A DNA stretch of 64,000 nucleotides from Magnetospira sp. QH-2 (GTDB taxonomy: Bacteria; Pseudomonadota; Alphaproteobacteria; Rhodospirillales; Magnetospiraceae), in contig NZ_FO538765.1 in the NCBI RefSeq assembly GCF_000968135.1, forward strand, positions 2,988,001 to 3,052,000, read 5' to 3'. Positions 7,906-15,433 of this stretch are shown here, piece by piece. The stretch's first letter is position 1. Each line of letters starts with the position of its first letter. The notes beneath the pieces were generated by a model. The model saw only the letters and a list, made by a program, of their open reading frames with translations. It did no database searches and was not told the DNA's origin. A program made the position numbers and the translations under genes.

Positions 7906-10001
7906 CGGTATTGATCGCCCTCTGCCCAAGGTTTTTCGGAGTGGATGCGTCCGACATACGCACCGAAGTCATTTACTTTTTCTCGCCCCATATAGTTCCA
8001 TATGGACGCAATTTTTGCAGGATTTGGGTCCTCGATCCTTTCCTGAATCCGTCTAATCAACAAAACTCCTGCTTTAATATTTTTTGCTGGATCAAAAGCA
8101 TTCTCCATTGAAATTCCCAATTCTTTCCATGTTTCTGGTTGAATATTCATGGGTAAGATCGAATCCGCTATTCCAATGCCTTCGGCTGCCTTTGCGGCAC
8201 CGAAGTAGTTTCCTCTCGCGTTCTCTGAGTAAACAATCGCTTTAACGAGATCAGGGTCAACTCCTTGCTTTTTTGCCTCTCTATCAATGAGTGTACCGTA
8301 GGCCCAAATGGCTGTTTTTCCAGCGTCATCATTTGCATACCACGGAGCTGAGTTGTCAGCTTGCGGGTTGTCTGTAATTTCGAAGATCGCATTCTCATTG
8401 TTGACAATGGCTTTTTTGCGATCATTCGAATCGTTGATAATTGGCGCGTAGTGCCGATCATTTTCCTTGGCTTGTTGGTCATTGGCATAGCCTGCATCGT
8501 AATCAAAGTTGTCGTCATTCGGTCGATTATGCAGTTTGCTTCTGCCTTCAGAAGAAGGAGGGTCATAACGGTTTCCAGCCGAATCGCCGAAACCATCGCC
8601 GACAACCTGCGTTTCGACGCCGTCATACAGACCAAAAGTATCCTCCCCGCTGCCGCCGATGAGATGGTTGGTTCCGCTACCACCGGAAACCTCATCCATC
8701 GACACCGTTCCTCGGTTCGAACCGGCATCCCCCTCCAGGAACCGGAGGTAGGCCTCCTGATCCCTTCCGTCGAGGGCGTCGAACTGGTCTTTGAAGTCCT
8801 CGATCTCGCCGGGGGTCCAGTCTCTGTCCTGACCATGGGCTTCCAGGCGCTTGGTGAGATCGGGCGCGCGGCTGGCGTCGCCCGCCGAGGGCACTAGGAT
8901 TTCGGGATCATAGGGTGCCACGGCCTTGGCCCGGGTGCCGGAACCTGCATTGATATGCGCATCCACCTGGCGCCGGTCATCGGCCTGCATACCGCCGCCG
9001 CCCCGTGCCGATTGGCCGGAGGAGAGATCGATCTTGCCCGGGTAGGTGTTTTTGTACCATTGGTCCACTTTCGGGCGGACCTTGTTGTTGGCCGGGTGCC
9101 CGCTCTGGAAGTAGCCCGGCGAGGTTTGCGCCATCAGGGCCTGGGTGCTGGACCAATCTTCCACCGGGATGGTGTCGACGATCCGGTCGGCCTCGGCCTG
9201 GGCGGTCACCGGGTAGCGTTGGAAATCGCGCTTGTAGTCCTCTTCCGAGCCCACCGGCTTGGGGCCCTTGGGCTGGTTGGCCAGGGAGGGGCGGAGATTG
9301 GGCTGGGTCCAGCGGACCTGCCGGGCCTGGGCCTTATGGGCCTCGAAATTGCGGCGCTGCTGTTCCTTGATCGGGTTGACTTGTTGGGCCTGTTGGGCCT
9401 GTTGGGCCTTTTGGGCCTGCATGCGGGCCTGGTGGGTCTTGCGGGCCTGGGCCTCCTGTTGGCGTTCGGCGGCCTGGGCCTGGCGGCGGGCCTGGGTCCG
9501 CTGGCTGGCGGCTTTTTGCTCGGCGGCTTTCTTATCCTGATGGAACTTCCAGGCGGCATCGGAATCGGCCCGGGCCGCCTTGAGATTGGCCGCCTCCTGG
9601 CGCTTGTTGAAGGCCCGGGTCTGGCGGTCGGTGGGATCGGCGCCGAGGGTCGGGGCCGCCGAAGAGGACGGAGCCAGGGGATCGGCGAGGGTTGGCGCTG
9701 GCAAGGGCGCGGGGGCTCCTTCGATGGGCTCAGGATGAAGGGTTGGGGCCTCAGGATGAAGGGCCGGGGCGTCATCGAACAGCGACCCGCCACTCAGGGA
9801 GGTGTCCGAACCATAAGATGACAGGCCGCCGCCGAAATCGGGCGTCGTGCCGAAGTCCGGGGACGGGGCAGGCAAGGGCGCCGGGGCGCTGGGCGGGCTT
9901 TCGCCGAAGGAAAACAGGGAATTGTCCGACGAAGAGGCCCCCTTGGAGCCCTTGGCGCCCTTGGTGGCGGAATCTGGCATTGCGCTATTGAGGCTTCCCA
10001 T
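7893..10001 (-). CDS. Full-length cassette A protein: modular exported toxin candidate with GH23-like tip
   Basis: 702 residues from the ATG at 10001, chosen because AAGGAG lies six bases upstream; an earlier GTG at 10037 has no such site. Modules: Ser/Pro/Ala-rich disordered N-terminus (1-125), an Ala/Gln/Lys-rich coiled coil (about 128-228), the conserved core (about 229-425; ends DWTPGEIEDFKDQFDALD...YLRFLEGDAG), two RTX-like turns (SGGSGTNHLIGGSGEDTF, about 439-457), and a C-terminal domain (about 563-680) with VDPDLVKAIVYSENARG, ILPMNIQPETW, FDPAKNIKAGVLLI and KIASIWNYMG. The last resembles GH23 lytic transglycosylases, with Glu593 of SENARG the likely catalytic acid. There is no signal peptide, so export would need a dedicated secretion system not seen in this window. 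The core recurs three times downstream with other tips. The N-terminal family was not recognised. Confidence 0.65.
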   Translation of the reverse strand: MGSLNSAMPDSATKGAKGSKGASSSDNSLFSFGESPPSAPAPLPAPSPDFGTTPDFGGGLSSYGSDTSLSGGSLFDDAPALHPEAPTLHPEPIEGAPAPLPAPTLADPLAPSSSAAPTLGADPTDRQTRAFNKRQEAANLKAARADSDAAWKFHQDKKAAEQKAASQRTQARRQAQAAERQQEAQARKTHQARMQAQKAQQAQQAQQVNPIKEQQRRNFEAHKAQARQVRWTQPNLRPSLANQPKGPKPVGSEEDYKRDFQRYPVTAQAEADRIVDTIPVEDWSSTQALMAQTSPGYFQSGHPANNKVRPKVDQWYKNTYPGKIDLSSGQSARGGGGMQADDRRQVDAHINAGSGTRAKAVAPYDPEILVPSAGDASRAPDLTKRLEAHGQDRDWTPGEIEDFKDQFDALDGRDQEAYLRFLEGDAGSNRGTVSMDEVSGGSGTNHLIGGSGEDTFGLYDGVETQVVGDGFGDSAGNRYDPPSSEGRSKLHNRPNDDNFDYDAGYANDQQAKENDRHYAPIINDSNDRKKAIVNNENAIFEITDNPQADNSAPWYANDDAGKTAIWAYGTLIDREAKKQGVDPDLVKAIVYSENARGNYFGAAKAAEGIGIADSILPMNIQPETWKELGISMENAFDPAKNIKAGVLLIRRIQERIEDPNPAKIASIWNYMGREKVNDFGAYVGRIHSEKPWAEGDQYRWNK
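8690..9113 (-). repeat. Core segment copy A (parental)
   Basis: The copy inside the full-length gene. Stretches of it recur at 7155-7553, 2305-2575 and 838-1085, always in the same orientation and always immediately upstream of a different C-terminal domain. These are long direct repeats that could support recombination between the full-length gene and the orphan tips. Confidence 0.85.
9383..9418 (-). repeat. 9-bp tandem repeat in coiled-coil region
   Basis: Four successive 9-base units (GTTGGGCCT, last one TTTGGGCCT on the plus strand) encode the Gln-Ala-Gln-rich run of the cassette A coiled coil. Unit number could vary by slippage without a frame change. Confidence 0.75.
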
Positions 10002-10494
10002 GGGGAACTCCTTTGCATTGATGGTTTGTGACATCACCCCCCATTAAGGCCCACAAGCCCATCATGAGGCGTACTTTCACCGGCATATCAAACATAGGAG
10101 GCGCACGTCAAGAACAAAAAGGGTCAATATCGGTATTTATGGCGATTATAATGATATTAATACCGTATTGCTGGATAGTTAACGCTTTTATTCCTTTTTC
10201 CGCAGACCTTTCACTGGGCGGAAATCTGTCGACCAATCGGACACCGTGCCCCGCCGAAGGATTCCGTGCCTCGCCGAAGGCGTCCTTGTGGCCGGGGCGG
10301 CAATCCGGGAAAAGGGGGTGAGCCCTCCAATTCTCGACCCGGGCCATGTGCCAGAAGAGGTTCAAAGCCTCTGACGGAGACCTAGCCCCTCAAAACCGAT
10401 ATCCCTCTTCAGGCCCGCGCCATCTTCATTCTTCCCTTTGACCTTGACCGGGTTTCGGTTGGACCGTTGGATCTCCCGGCGTACACTGCCGCCC
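10002..10494. other. Intergenic region upstream of cassette A gene
   Basis: No convincing gene on either strand. An AT-rich stretch at about 10130-10200, unlike the GC-rich surroundings, contains TATAAT-like hexamers (10145-10152) and is the likely promoter region of the leftward toxin gene, though no good -35 box is spaced correctly. The right half is GC-rich and featureless apart from a repeated CGCCGAAGG (near 10250 and 10270). Confidence 0.4.
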
Positions 10495-11241
10495 ATGTGG
10501 AATGATATCGTCGATCTGCGGGATTTCTATGCCGGGGACCTGGGCCATGTGGCGCGGCGGGCCCTGCGCCGTCGATTGCGGCTCATGTGGCCCGACGTGA
10601 CCGGCATGAACATCCTCGGCCTGGGCTATGCATCGCCCTATCTCGGCCTGTTCCGTTCCGAGGCGCAGCGCATCGTCGCCGCCATGCCCGCACCCCAAGG
10701 TGTGCTGCACTGGCCCAGCGACGAAAGCAACCTGACCGCCCTGACCGAGGAACTGGACCTGCCCTTTCCCGATCTATCCATGGATCTGGTGCTGCTGGCC
10801 CATGGATTGGAAAGCTCGGAGAATGTCCGGCCGCTGCTGCGCGAGGTCTGGCGGGTGTTGAGCGGCAGTGGGCGGCTCTTGATCATGGTGCCCAACCGGC
10901 GCGGCCTGTGGGCGCAGACCGAACGCACCCCCTTTGGCCATGGCCACCCCTATTCCCCGTCACAAATCTCGCGGCTATTGCGTGAATGCCTGTTCACGCC
11001 CACCCGCACCGATCAGGCCCTGTTCATTCCGCCGTTTCGCTGGCGCATGATGCTGTCGGCGGCACCGGCCTGGGAGAAGCTCGGCGGGCGATGGTTTCCC
11101 GGCCTGGGCGGCGTGTTGCTGGTGGAAGCGGGCAAGCAACTCTATGCCGGGACCACGGTCCCCGCGAAGGCCCCGCGTCGTTCCTACCGCTTGTTGGCAC
11201 GGCCCAACAGTGGCGGACTGGGACGACAACACCGTAAGTAA
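10495..11241 (+). CDS. Class I SAM-dependent methyltransferase-like protein
   Basis: 248 residues from the ATG at 10495. Residues about 30-140 resemble the Rossmann-like methyltransferase core seen in alphaproteobacterial relatives usually found beside gloB: MNILGLGYASPYLGLFR in place of motif I, then DLPFPDLSMDLVLLAHGLESSENVRPLLREVWRVLSGSGRLLIMVPN, a typical motif II/III region. The Gly-rich loop lacks the usual acidic start, so SAM binding is likely but not certain. The C-terminal half (FIPPFRWRMMLSAAPAWEKLG...GGVLLVEAGKQLY) is typical of this subfamily. The substrate is unknown. It precedes the 3-hydroxybutyryl-CoA dehydrogenase gene on the same strand. Confidence 0.75.
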   Translation: MWNDIVDLRDFYAGDLGHVARRALRRRLRLMWPDVTGMNILGLGYASPYLGLFRSEAQRIVAAMPAPQGVLHWPSDESNLTALTEELDLPFPDLSMDLVLLAHGLESSENVRPLLREVWRVLSGSGRLLIMVPNRRGLWAQTERTPFGHGHPYSPSQISRLLRECLFTPTRTDQALFIPPFRWRMMLSAAPAWEKLGGRWFPGLGGVLLVEAGKQLYAGTTVPAKAPRRSYRLLARPNSGGLGRQHRK

Positions 11242-11283
11242 GGCTTTCGATCCAGTCTTTCGGAATATGAACGATTTCGCATG

Positions 11284-11314
11284 TGCAAAAAAATATTGCA
11301 GTTGCGAAATCCCG
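11284..11314. promoter_or_regulatory. Candidate PhaR-type box upstream of hbd
   Basis: The sequence holds TGCAA-N7-TTGCA (an inverted repeat, 11284-11300) followed by GCGAAAT and CCCG. A closely similar arrangement, ATTGCA-N2-GCGAAAT-N2-CCCG, occurs in the phaR/phaE-like intergenic region at 29621-29641. PhaR regulators are known to favour TGC/GCA-containing sites, so this may be an operator. Two occurrences are thin evidence. Confidence 0.35.
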
Positions 11315-11373
11315 CGTTATGGTCGGGGCATGCGCCGAGCGCGAGAAAAGGCATCGATATGGGAGACAGGGTC

Positions 11374-12270
11374 ATGAACATCAAGAAAGTCGGCATTATC
11401 GGCAGCGGCACCATGGGATTGGGCATTGCCCAAGTCTGTGCCCAGGCCGGATTGGAAACCGTTGTGGTCAAGGCGACCCCCGGCAACGTGGACAAGCCTC
11501 GCTCGAAATTCCAGGGTTCTTTGGACAAGGCCGTTGAACGCGGCAAGATGGAAGCCGAACTGCGCGACAGAATTCTCGGCAATCTCACCATCACCGATCA
11601 GGAAAGCGCCGTCGCCGATTGCGATCTGATCGTCGAGTCCATCGTCGAGGACATCGACATCAAAAAGGCCCTGTTCAAGCGTCTCGAAGGCATTTGCCGC
11701 GCGGACGCCATCCTGGCCACAAACACCTCGACCCTGTCGGTCACCGCCATGATGGCGGTCTGCGAACATCGCGACCGTTTTGCCGGTCTGCACTTCTTCA
11801 ACCCGGCGCCGGTCATGGCCCTTGTGGAAGTGATCCATGGTTTTGAGACTTCCGACGATATCGTCCGCGCCCTTATGGATTTCTGCAAGGAAATCGGCAA
11901 GAGCCCGGTGATGGTGCAAGATACCACCGGCTTCATCGTCAATCGTCTGCTTACCCCCTATATGCTGAATGCTATCCGCATGCTCGAACGTGGCACCGGC
12001 TCCATCGAGACCATTGATCAGGCCATGATGACCGGCGCGGGCATGCCCATGGGCCCCTTCGCCCTGGCCGACTACATCGGTCTTGATGTGGTGATGGCCA
12101 TGTCCCAGAACATTTACGAGGATGTCCGCCAGAGTCATCACGCTCCGCCGCATACTCTGGTGCGGCTGGCGCAGCTCGGTTACCTGGGCCGCAAGACCGG
12201 CAAGGGGTTCTATGACTATTCGGTCAAGCCCGCCATCGGCAACCCGGCGCTGGACCATCCGGTGATCTAG
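11374..12270 (+). CDS. hbd: 3-hydroxybutyryl-CoA dehydrogenase
   Basis: 298 residues. The ATG at 11374 is preferred because GGGAGA lies nine bases upstream and MNIKKVGIIGSGTMG is the normal family start; the ATG at 11359 is an alternative. The N-terminal Rossmann fold has GxGxMG (GSGTMGLGIAQ, about 9-20). The catalytic region includes TSTLSVTAM and GLHFFNPAPVMALVEVI, with the active-site His in HFFNP. The C-terminal dimerisation half contains DTTGFIVNRLLTPYM and a GLD motif (DYIGLDVV). The reaction is NAD(P)-dependent interconversion of acetoacetyl-CoA and (S)-3-hydroxybutyryl-CoA, in butanoate or fatty-acid metabolism. One residue in the nucleotide region is unusual (VVVKATPGNVDKPRSK, where relatives usually have D/R-rich sequence), which may alter cofactor preference. 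Confidence 0.9.
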   Translation: MNIKKVGIIGSGTMGLGIAQVCAQAGLETVVVKATPGNVDKPRSKFQGSLDKAVERGKMEAELRDRILGNLTITDQESAVADCDLIVESIVEDIDIKKALFKRLEGICRADAILATNTSTLSVTAMMAVCEHRDRFAGLHFFNPAPVMALVEVIHGFETSDDIVRALMDFCKEIGKSPVMVQDTTGFIVNRLLTPYMLNAIRMLERGTGSIETIDQAMMTGAGMPMGPFALADYIGLDVVMAMSQNIYEDVRQSHHAPPHTLVRLAQLGYLGRKTGKGFYDYSVKPAIGNPALDHPVI

Positions 12271-12293
12271 TCGAGAGCGGCAATCGGAATTGG

Positions 12294-12325
12294 AACGGGG
12301 GAGCGGACCGTCGCTTCCCCGTTTT
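12294..12325 (+). terminator. Rho-independent terminator after hbd
   Basis: A 12-bp stem (AACGGGGGAGCG with CGCTTCCCCGTT, one G-T pair), a six-base loop and a following TTTT lie 24 bases after the hbd stop. Confidence 0.8.
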
Positions 12326-12403
12326 CCATTGGGTCGGGTCGAACAGGTTCAAGCGAGCGCCACGCCGATCGAAGGGTCTCGGGGCTTCTAAAGTCTTTCG
12401 CGT

Positions 12404-13321
12404 TTAATCCTCCCCCGCCTCGGTCGGCAGGAAGGTCCCGGCCTGGTGCATCTCGACGACGCTACGGCGGATTTCGCGGGTCTTGGCGAAGTGGTCGTGC
12501 AGGACGTCGCCCTCGCCCCAGCGGATGGCCCGTTGCAAGGCGGTCAGGTCCTCGGTGAAGCGCTGCAACATCTCCAGCACCGCTTCCTTGTTGTTGAGGA
12601 ACACATCCCGCCACATGACGGGGTCCGAGGCGGCGATACGGGTGAAATCGCGGAAGCCGCCGGCGGAGAACTTGATCACCTCTTTCTTGATGTCGTCCTC
12701 CAACGCACAGGCGGTGCCGACGATGGTATAGGCGATCAGGTGTGGCAGGTGCGAGGTGATGCCCAGTACCTTGTCGTGATGCTCCGGCCCCATGGTCTCG
12801 ACCATCATGCCGACCTTTTCCCACAGGCTGCGGACCTTCTGCGTGGCGTCCGGGTCGGTGCCCGGACCCGGCGTGAGAATGCACCAGCGGTCTTGGAACA
12901 GTTCGGCAAAGCCCGCCTCGGGGCCCGAATGCTCGGTGCCCGCCACCGGATGGCCGGGCACCAGATGCACGCCCTCGGGAAGATACGGGCCCACGTCACG
13001 GATCACCGACATTTTGGTCGAGCCCACATCGCTGACGATGGCCCCGGGCATCAGCGCCGTGCCGATGGCCTGAGCAACGGATTCCTGCGCGCCGATGGGG
13101 GTGCAGATCATCACCAGATTGGCGCCTTGCACCGCTTCGGCGGGATCCAAATGATAGCTGTCACCCAGCCCCAGGTCCCGGGCCTTGTCCAGGGTTTCCG
13201 GGCGGCGGGTGCTGATGGCGATCTCGCGGGCCAGGCCGTCGCGGCGGATGGCCAGGGCCAGGGACGAACCAATCAGCCCGATGCCAATGAAGGCGACGCG
13301 ATCAAACAGGTGCTCGGACAT
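12404..13321 (-). CDS. tyrC: Prephenate/arogenate dehydrogenase
   Basis: 305 residues from the ATG at 13321. The N-terminal NAD(P)-binding fold has VAFIGIGLIGSSLALAIRR (GxGxxG). Family signatures follow: NLVMICTPIGA, VSDVGSTKMSVI, LVPGHPVAGTEHSGPEAG with the catalytic His of HPVAGTE, and the helical C-terminal dimerisation domain (GITSHLPHLIAYTIVGTA, FSAGGFRDFTRIAASDPVMWRDVFLNN). It oxidatively decarboxylates prephenate or arogenate toward tyrosine. It lies seven bases after the aminotransferase gene in a run chorismate mutase / aminotransferase / dehydrogenase, and no ACT domain is present. Confidence 0.93.
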   Translation of the reverse strand: MSEHLFDRVAFIGIGLIGSSLALAIRRDGLAREIAISTRRPETLDKARDLGLGDSYHLDPAEAVQGANLVMICTPIGAQESVAQAIGTALMPGAIVSDVGSTKMSVIRDVGPYLPEGVHLVPGHPVAGTEHSGPEAGFAELFQDRWCILTPGPGTDPDATQKVRSLWEKVGMMVETMGPEHHDKVLGITSHLPHLIAYTIVGTACALEDDIKKEVIKFSAGGFRDFTRIAASDPVMWRDVFLNNKEAVLEMLQRFTEDLTALQRAIRWGEGDVLHDHFAKTREIRRSVVEMHQAGTFLPTEAGED

Positions 13322-13328
13322 GGTCCGC

Positions 13329-14417
13329 TCACTCCCCTTGCATGTAGTCGGATAGGGCGTCGGCCAGAATCTCGTTCTCCTCGCCGCTGCCTATGGTGAT
13401 GCGCAGACTCTCGGGCAGGCCGTATCCGGCCATACGGCGGACGATCAGGCCGCGGTTGCGCAGATAGTCATCGGCCCGGCTCGCCTGATCGGCGTCCTTG
13501 AACCGGGCCAGAATGAAATTGCCCACCGAGGTCGGCACATCAATCCCCAAGGCACGCAGACGGGCACTGAGCTGATCCAGCCAATAATCGTTATGCTCTT
13601 TGGACAGGTCGATGAACGCAGGGTCTTCCACCGCCGCCTGCCCGGCCGCCAGGGCCGCCGCGTTGACATTGAACGGGCCGCGCACCCGGTTGATCACATC
13701 GATCACGCCCTCCGGCCCATAGGCCCAGCCAAGGCGCAGGGCGGGCAGGCCATAGGCCTTGGAGAAGGTCCGGGTCATCACCGTGTTGTCGGTGCTCTGG
13801 GCCAGTTCCAAGCCTGGTGAATAGTCATTGGAACCGACATATTCCGCATAGGCCGCGTCAATCACCAACAAGATATCATCGCGCAGGCCCTCACGCAGGC
13901 GCCGCAGGTCCTCGGCACTGACATACGTACCCGTCGGATTGTTCGGATTGGCTAGGAACAAGATCCGGGTCTTGTCGGTGACCGCCGCCAGCAGTTTGTC
14001 CACATCGGCCCGCAGGTCGGTCTCCGGCGCCTTCACCGGTGTTGCTCCGGCGCCCTTGGCATAGATGGGATACATGAGAAAGCCGTGCTCGGTGTAGAGC
14101 ACCTCGTCCCCCGGCCCGGCGTAGGCGTGGCACAGCAACCCGATCAGTTCGTCCGATCCGGAGCCGCAGACGATGCGCGCCGGGTCCAATCCATAACGCT
14201 TGCCCAGGGCCGCCCGCAGGCCCGAGGCGCCGCCGTCTGGATAGCGGTGCATTTCCCCGGCCATGGCCTTCAGGGCCTCGCGGGCCTTGGGGCTGCATCC
14301 TAACGGGTTTTCGTTGGAGGCCAGCTTGATGATGCGATCCACTCCATCAAGCTTGGATTCACCGCCCACATAGGGAGCAATGTCCAGAACGCCGGGTTGC
14401 GGTGTCGGATGGGTCAT
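13329..14417 (-). CDS. hisC: Histidinol-phosphate/aromatic aminotransferase
   Basis: 362 residues, fold-type I PLP aminotransferase. Visible motifs: LASNENPLGCSP near the N-terminus, YPDGGASGLRAAL, CGSGSDELIGLLCHAYAGPGD, FLANPNNPTGTYVS (Asn contacting PLP), DAAYAEYV (Asp/Tyr of the PLP site), RTFSKAYGLPALRLGWAYG with the Schiff-base Lys in TFSKAYGLPALR, and NFILARF near the end. HisC-family enzymes commonly also transaminate aromatic keto acids; a position between chorismate mutase and tyrC points to phenylalanine/tyrosine synthesis as at least one role. Specificity cannot be decided from sequence. Confidence 0.9.
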   Translation of the reverse strand: MTHPTPQPGVLDIAPYVGGESKLDGVDRIIKLASNENPLGCSPKAREALKAMAGEMHRYPDGGASGLRAALGKRYGLDPARIVCGSGSDELIGLLCHAYAGPGDEVLYTEHGFLMYPIYAKGAGATPVKAPETDLRADVDKLLAAVTDKTRILFLANPNNPTGTYVSAEDLRRLREGLRDDILLVIDAAYAEYVGSNDYSPGLELAQSTDNTVMTRTFSKAYGLPALRLGWAYGPEGVIDVINRVRGPFNVNAAALAAGQAAVEDPAFIDLSKEHNDYWLDQLSARLRALGIDVPTSVGNFILARFKDADQASRADDYLRNRGLIVRRMAGYGLPESLRITIGSGEENEILADALSDYMQGE

Positions 14418-14447
14418 GGTCCTGTCTCCTCGATTTACAGGTTGGCC

Positions 14448-15314
14448 CTATAGGTCGGCCAGGTCGCCGTGAGTCAAAGGCACTGCGTATCCGCCCAAGG
14501 CCACGACCCGCTTGACGGCGGTCCCCAGGAAGGCAGCGGCGGTTTGCAGGCGTTCATCGCCCGGTGTGGCAAAATCGTCTATCTCCACCAAATGCAGCCA
14601 TACCCGTGGCTTCTGGGTATCGTACCAAAGGGTGCTGAAAGTGGCGGTCAATCCGACCCGATATAGGGCGGCGTCGATACTGGCCCGGTTGAATTCTGCC
14701 TCGGCATCAAACACGAATAGCGATCGGTCCTGCCCCGAGGGCTCGTGGTTGAGATTGGCGATCACCACGGCTTCGGCTTCTTCATTCATCATGCCGCTGG
14801 GGGCACCAGCCCAAGGCAGGCGGCTGACCACCCGGGGCGTACCTTCGGCCTCGTTGACCATGAACCGCCACCAGGGATTGGGATCGCGCAGCAAGGGCAA
14901 GGGCAGGACGCCCACCGAGGCATCGCCCTTGGTCACCGCCTCGACCACGCGGCGGGCGGACTCGAAACCGGTGATCGGCGTGCGGGCGCCGAACTGGTCG
15001 CGGGCCAATACCCGGCAACCGCCGCCTTCGCAGACGGCAACGGAGAACGGCCCTTGTTGACGCACCGAGGAACCGAGTACCTCTTTCCAGATCTGCACCA
15101 GATCGGCCTTGGGCATGGCCCCGGAATGGCGCTCGGTCAGGCGGCGCAGGATCTGAGCTTCGCGGGCCGGACGCAGGGCCAGCCCGTCGTGTCCCTTGCG
15201 GTTGCCAACCTCGCGGCCAATCTCGACCCGACGCATCAACAGGTCATGGACCTTGTCGTCAATGCGGTCGATCTCCTCGCGCAGGTCATCCAGTTTTTCG
15301 CTGTTTCGGCTCAT
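14448..15314 (-). CDS. Chorismate mutase with C-terminal prephenate-dehydratase-like domain
   Basis: 288 residues. Residues 1-90 are an AroQ-type chorismate mutase domain: LDDLREEIDRIDDKVHDLLMRRVEIGREVGNRKG with the expected Arg/Lys positions, then RPAREAQILRRL. The remaining 200 residues loosely follow the fold of the two-lobed prephenate dehydratase (FSVAVCEGGG..., GFESARRVVEAVTKGDASVGVLPL...), but the Thr-Arg-Phe catalytic motif expected there is not evident and there is no clear ACT domain, so dehydratase activity is doubtful. It is the first gene of the leftward aromatic operon, divergent from metX with 119 bases between them. Confidence 0.85.
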   Translation of the reverse strand: MSRNSEKLDDLREEIDRIDDKVHDLLMRRVEIGREVGNRKGHDGLALRPAREAQILRRLTERHSGAMPKADLVQIWKEVLGSSVRQQGPFSVAVCEGGGCRVLARDQFGARTPITGFESARRVVEAVTKGDASVGVLPLPLLRDPNPWWRFMVNEAEGTPRVVSRLPWAGAPSGMMNEEAEAVVIANLNHEPSGQDRSLFVFDAEAEFNRASIDAALYRVGLTATFSTLWYDTQKPRVWLHLVEIDDFATPGDERLQTAAAFLGTAVKRVVALGGYAVPLTHGDLADL

Positions 15315-15377
15315 GGTTCCTGACCCTTATTGAAGGCCCTAGAGATATCCCGTCGCCCACCGGAAAGCAAAGAAAAC

Positions 15378-15423
15378 ATTGACACATAGGGGGGGCGCAC
15401 CTAAGTCAATCTGCCTATGGGAG
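15378..15423 (+). promoter_or_regulatory. metX leader: possible H-type pseudoknot overlapping a TTGACA box
   Basis: Two perfect 6-bp pairings are interleaved: ATTGAC (15378-15383) with GTCAAT (15405-15410), and CATAGG (15385-15390) with CCTATG (15414-15419). This is the order of an H-type pseudoknot, and the last strand abuts the GGGAG ribosome-binding site of metX. SAM-II, SAM-V and SAM/SAH riboswitches have this general shape, but their conserved bases were not recognised. The same bases include TTGACA (15379-15384), a good -35 box with a weak -10 (TAAGTC) 17 bases on, which would put the transcript start downstream and exclude an RNA role. Confidence 0.35.
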
Positions 15424-15433
15424 ACACATCCAA

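Noticed and set aside
7893-10001. Type I-secreted RTX toxin
   Set aside because: There are only two RTX-like turns and the C-terminus is an enzyme-like domain, not a T1SS signal. The export route is left open.
15378-15423. Known SAM-II or SAM/SAH riboswitch upstream of metX
   Set aside because: The pairing order fits but the conserved loop bases of those classes could not be matched by eye, so only a candidate structure is reported.
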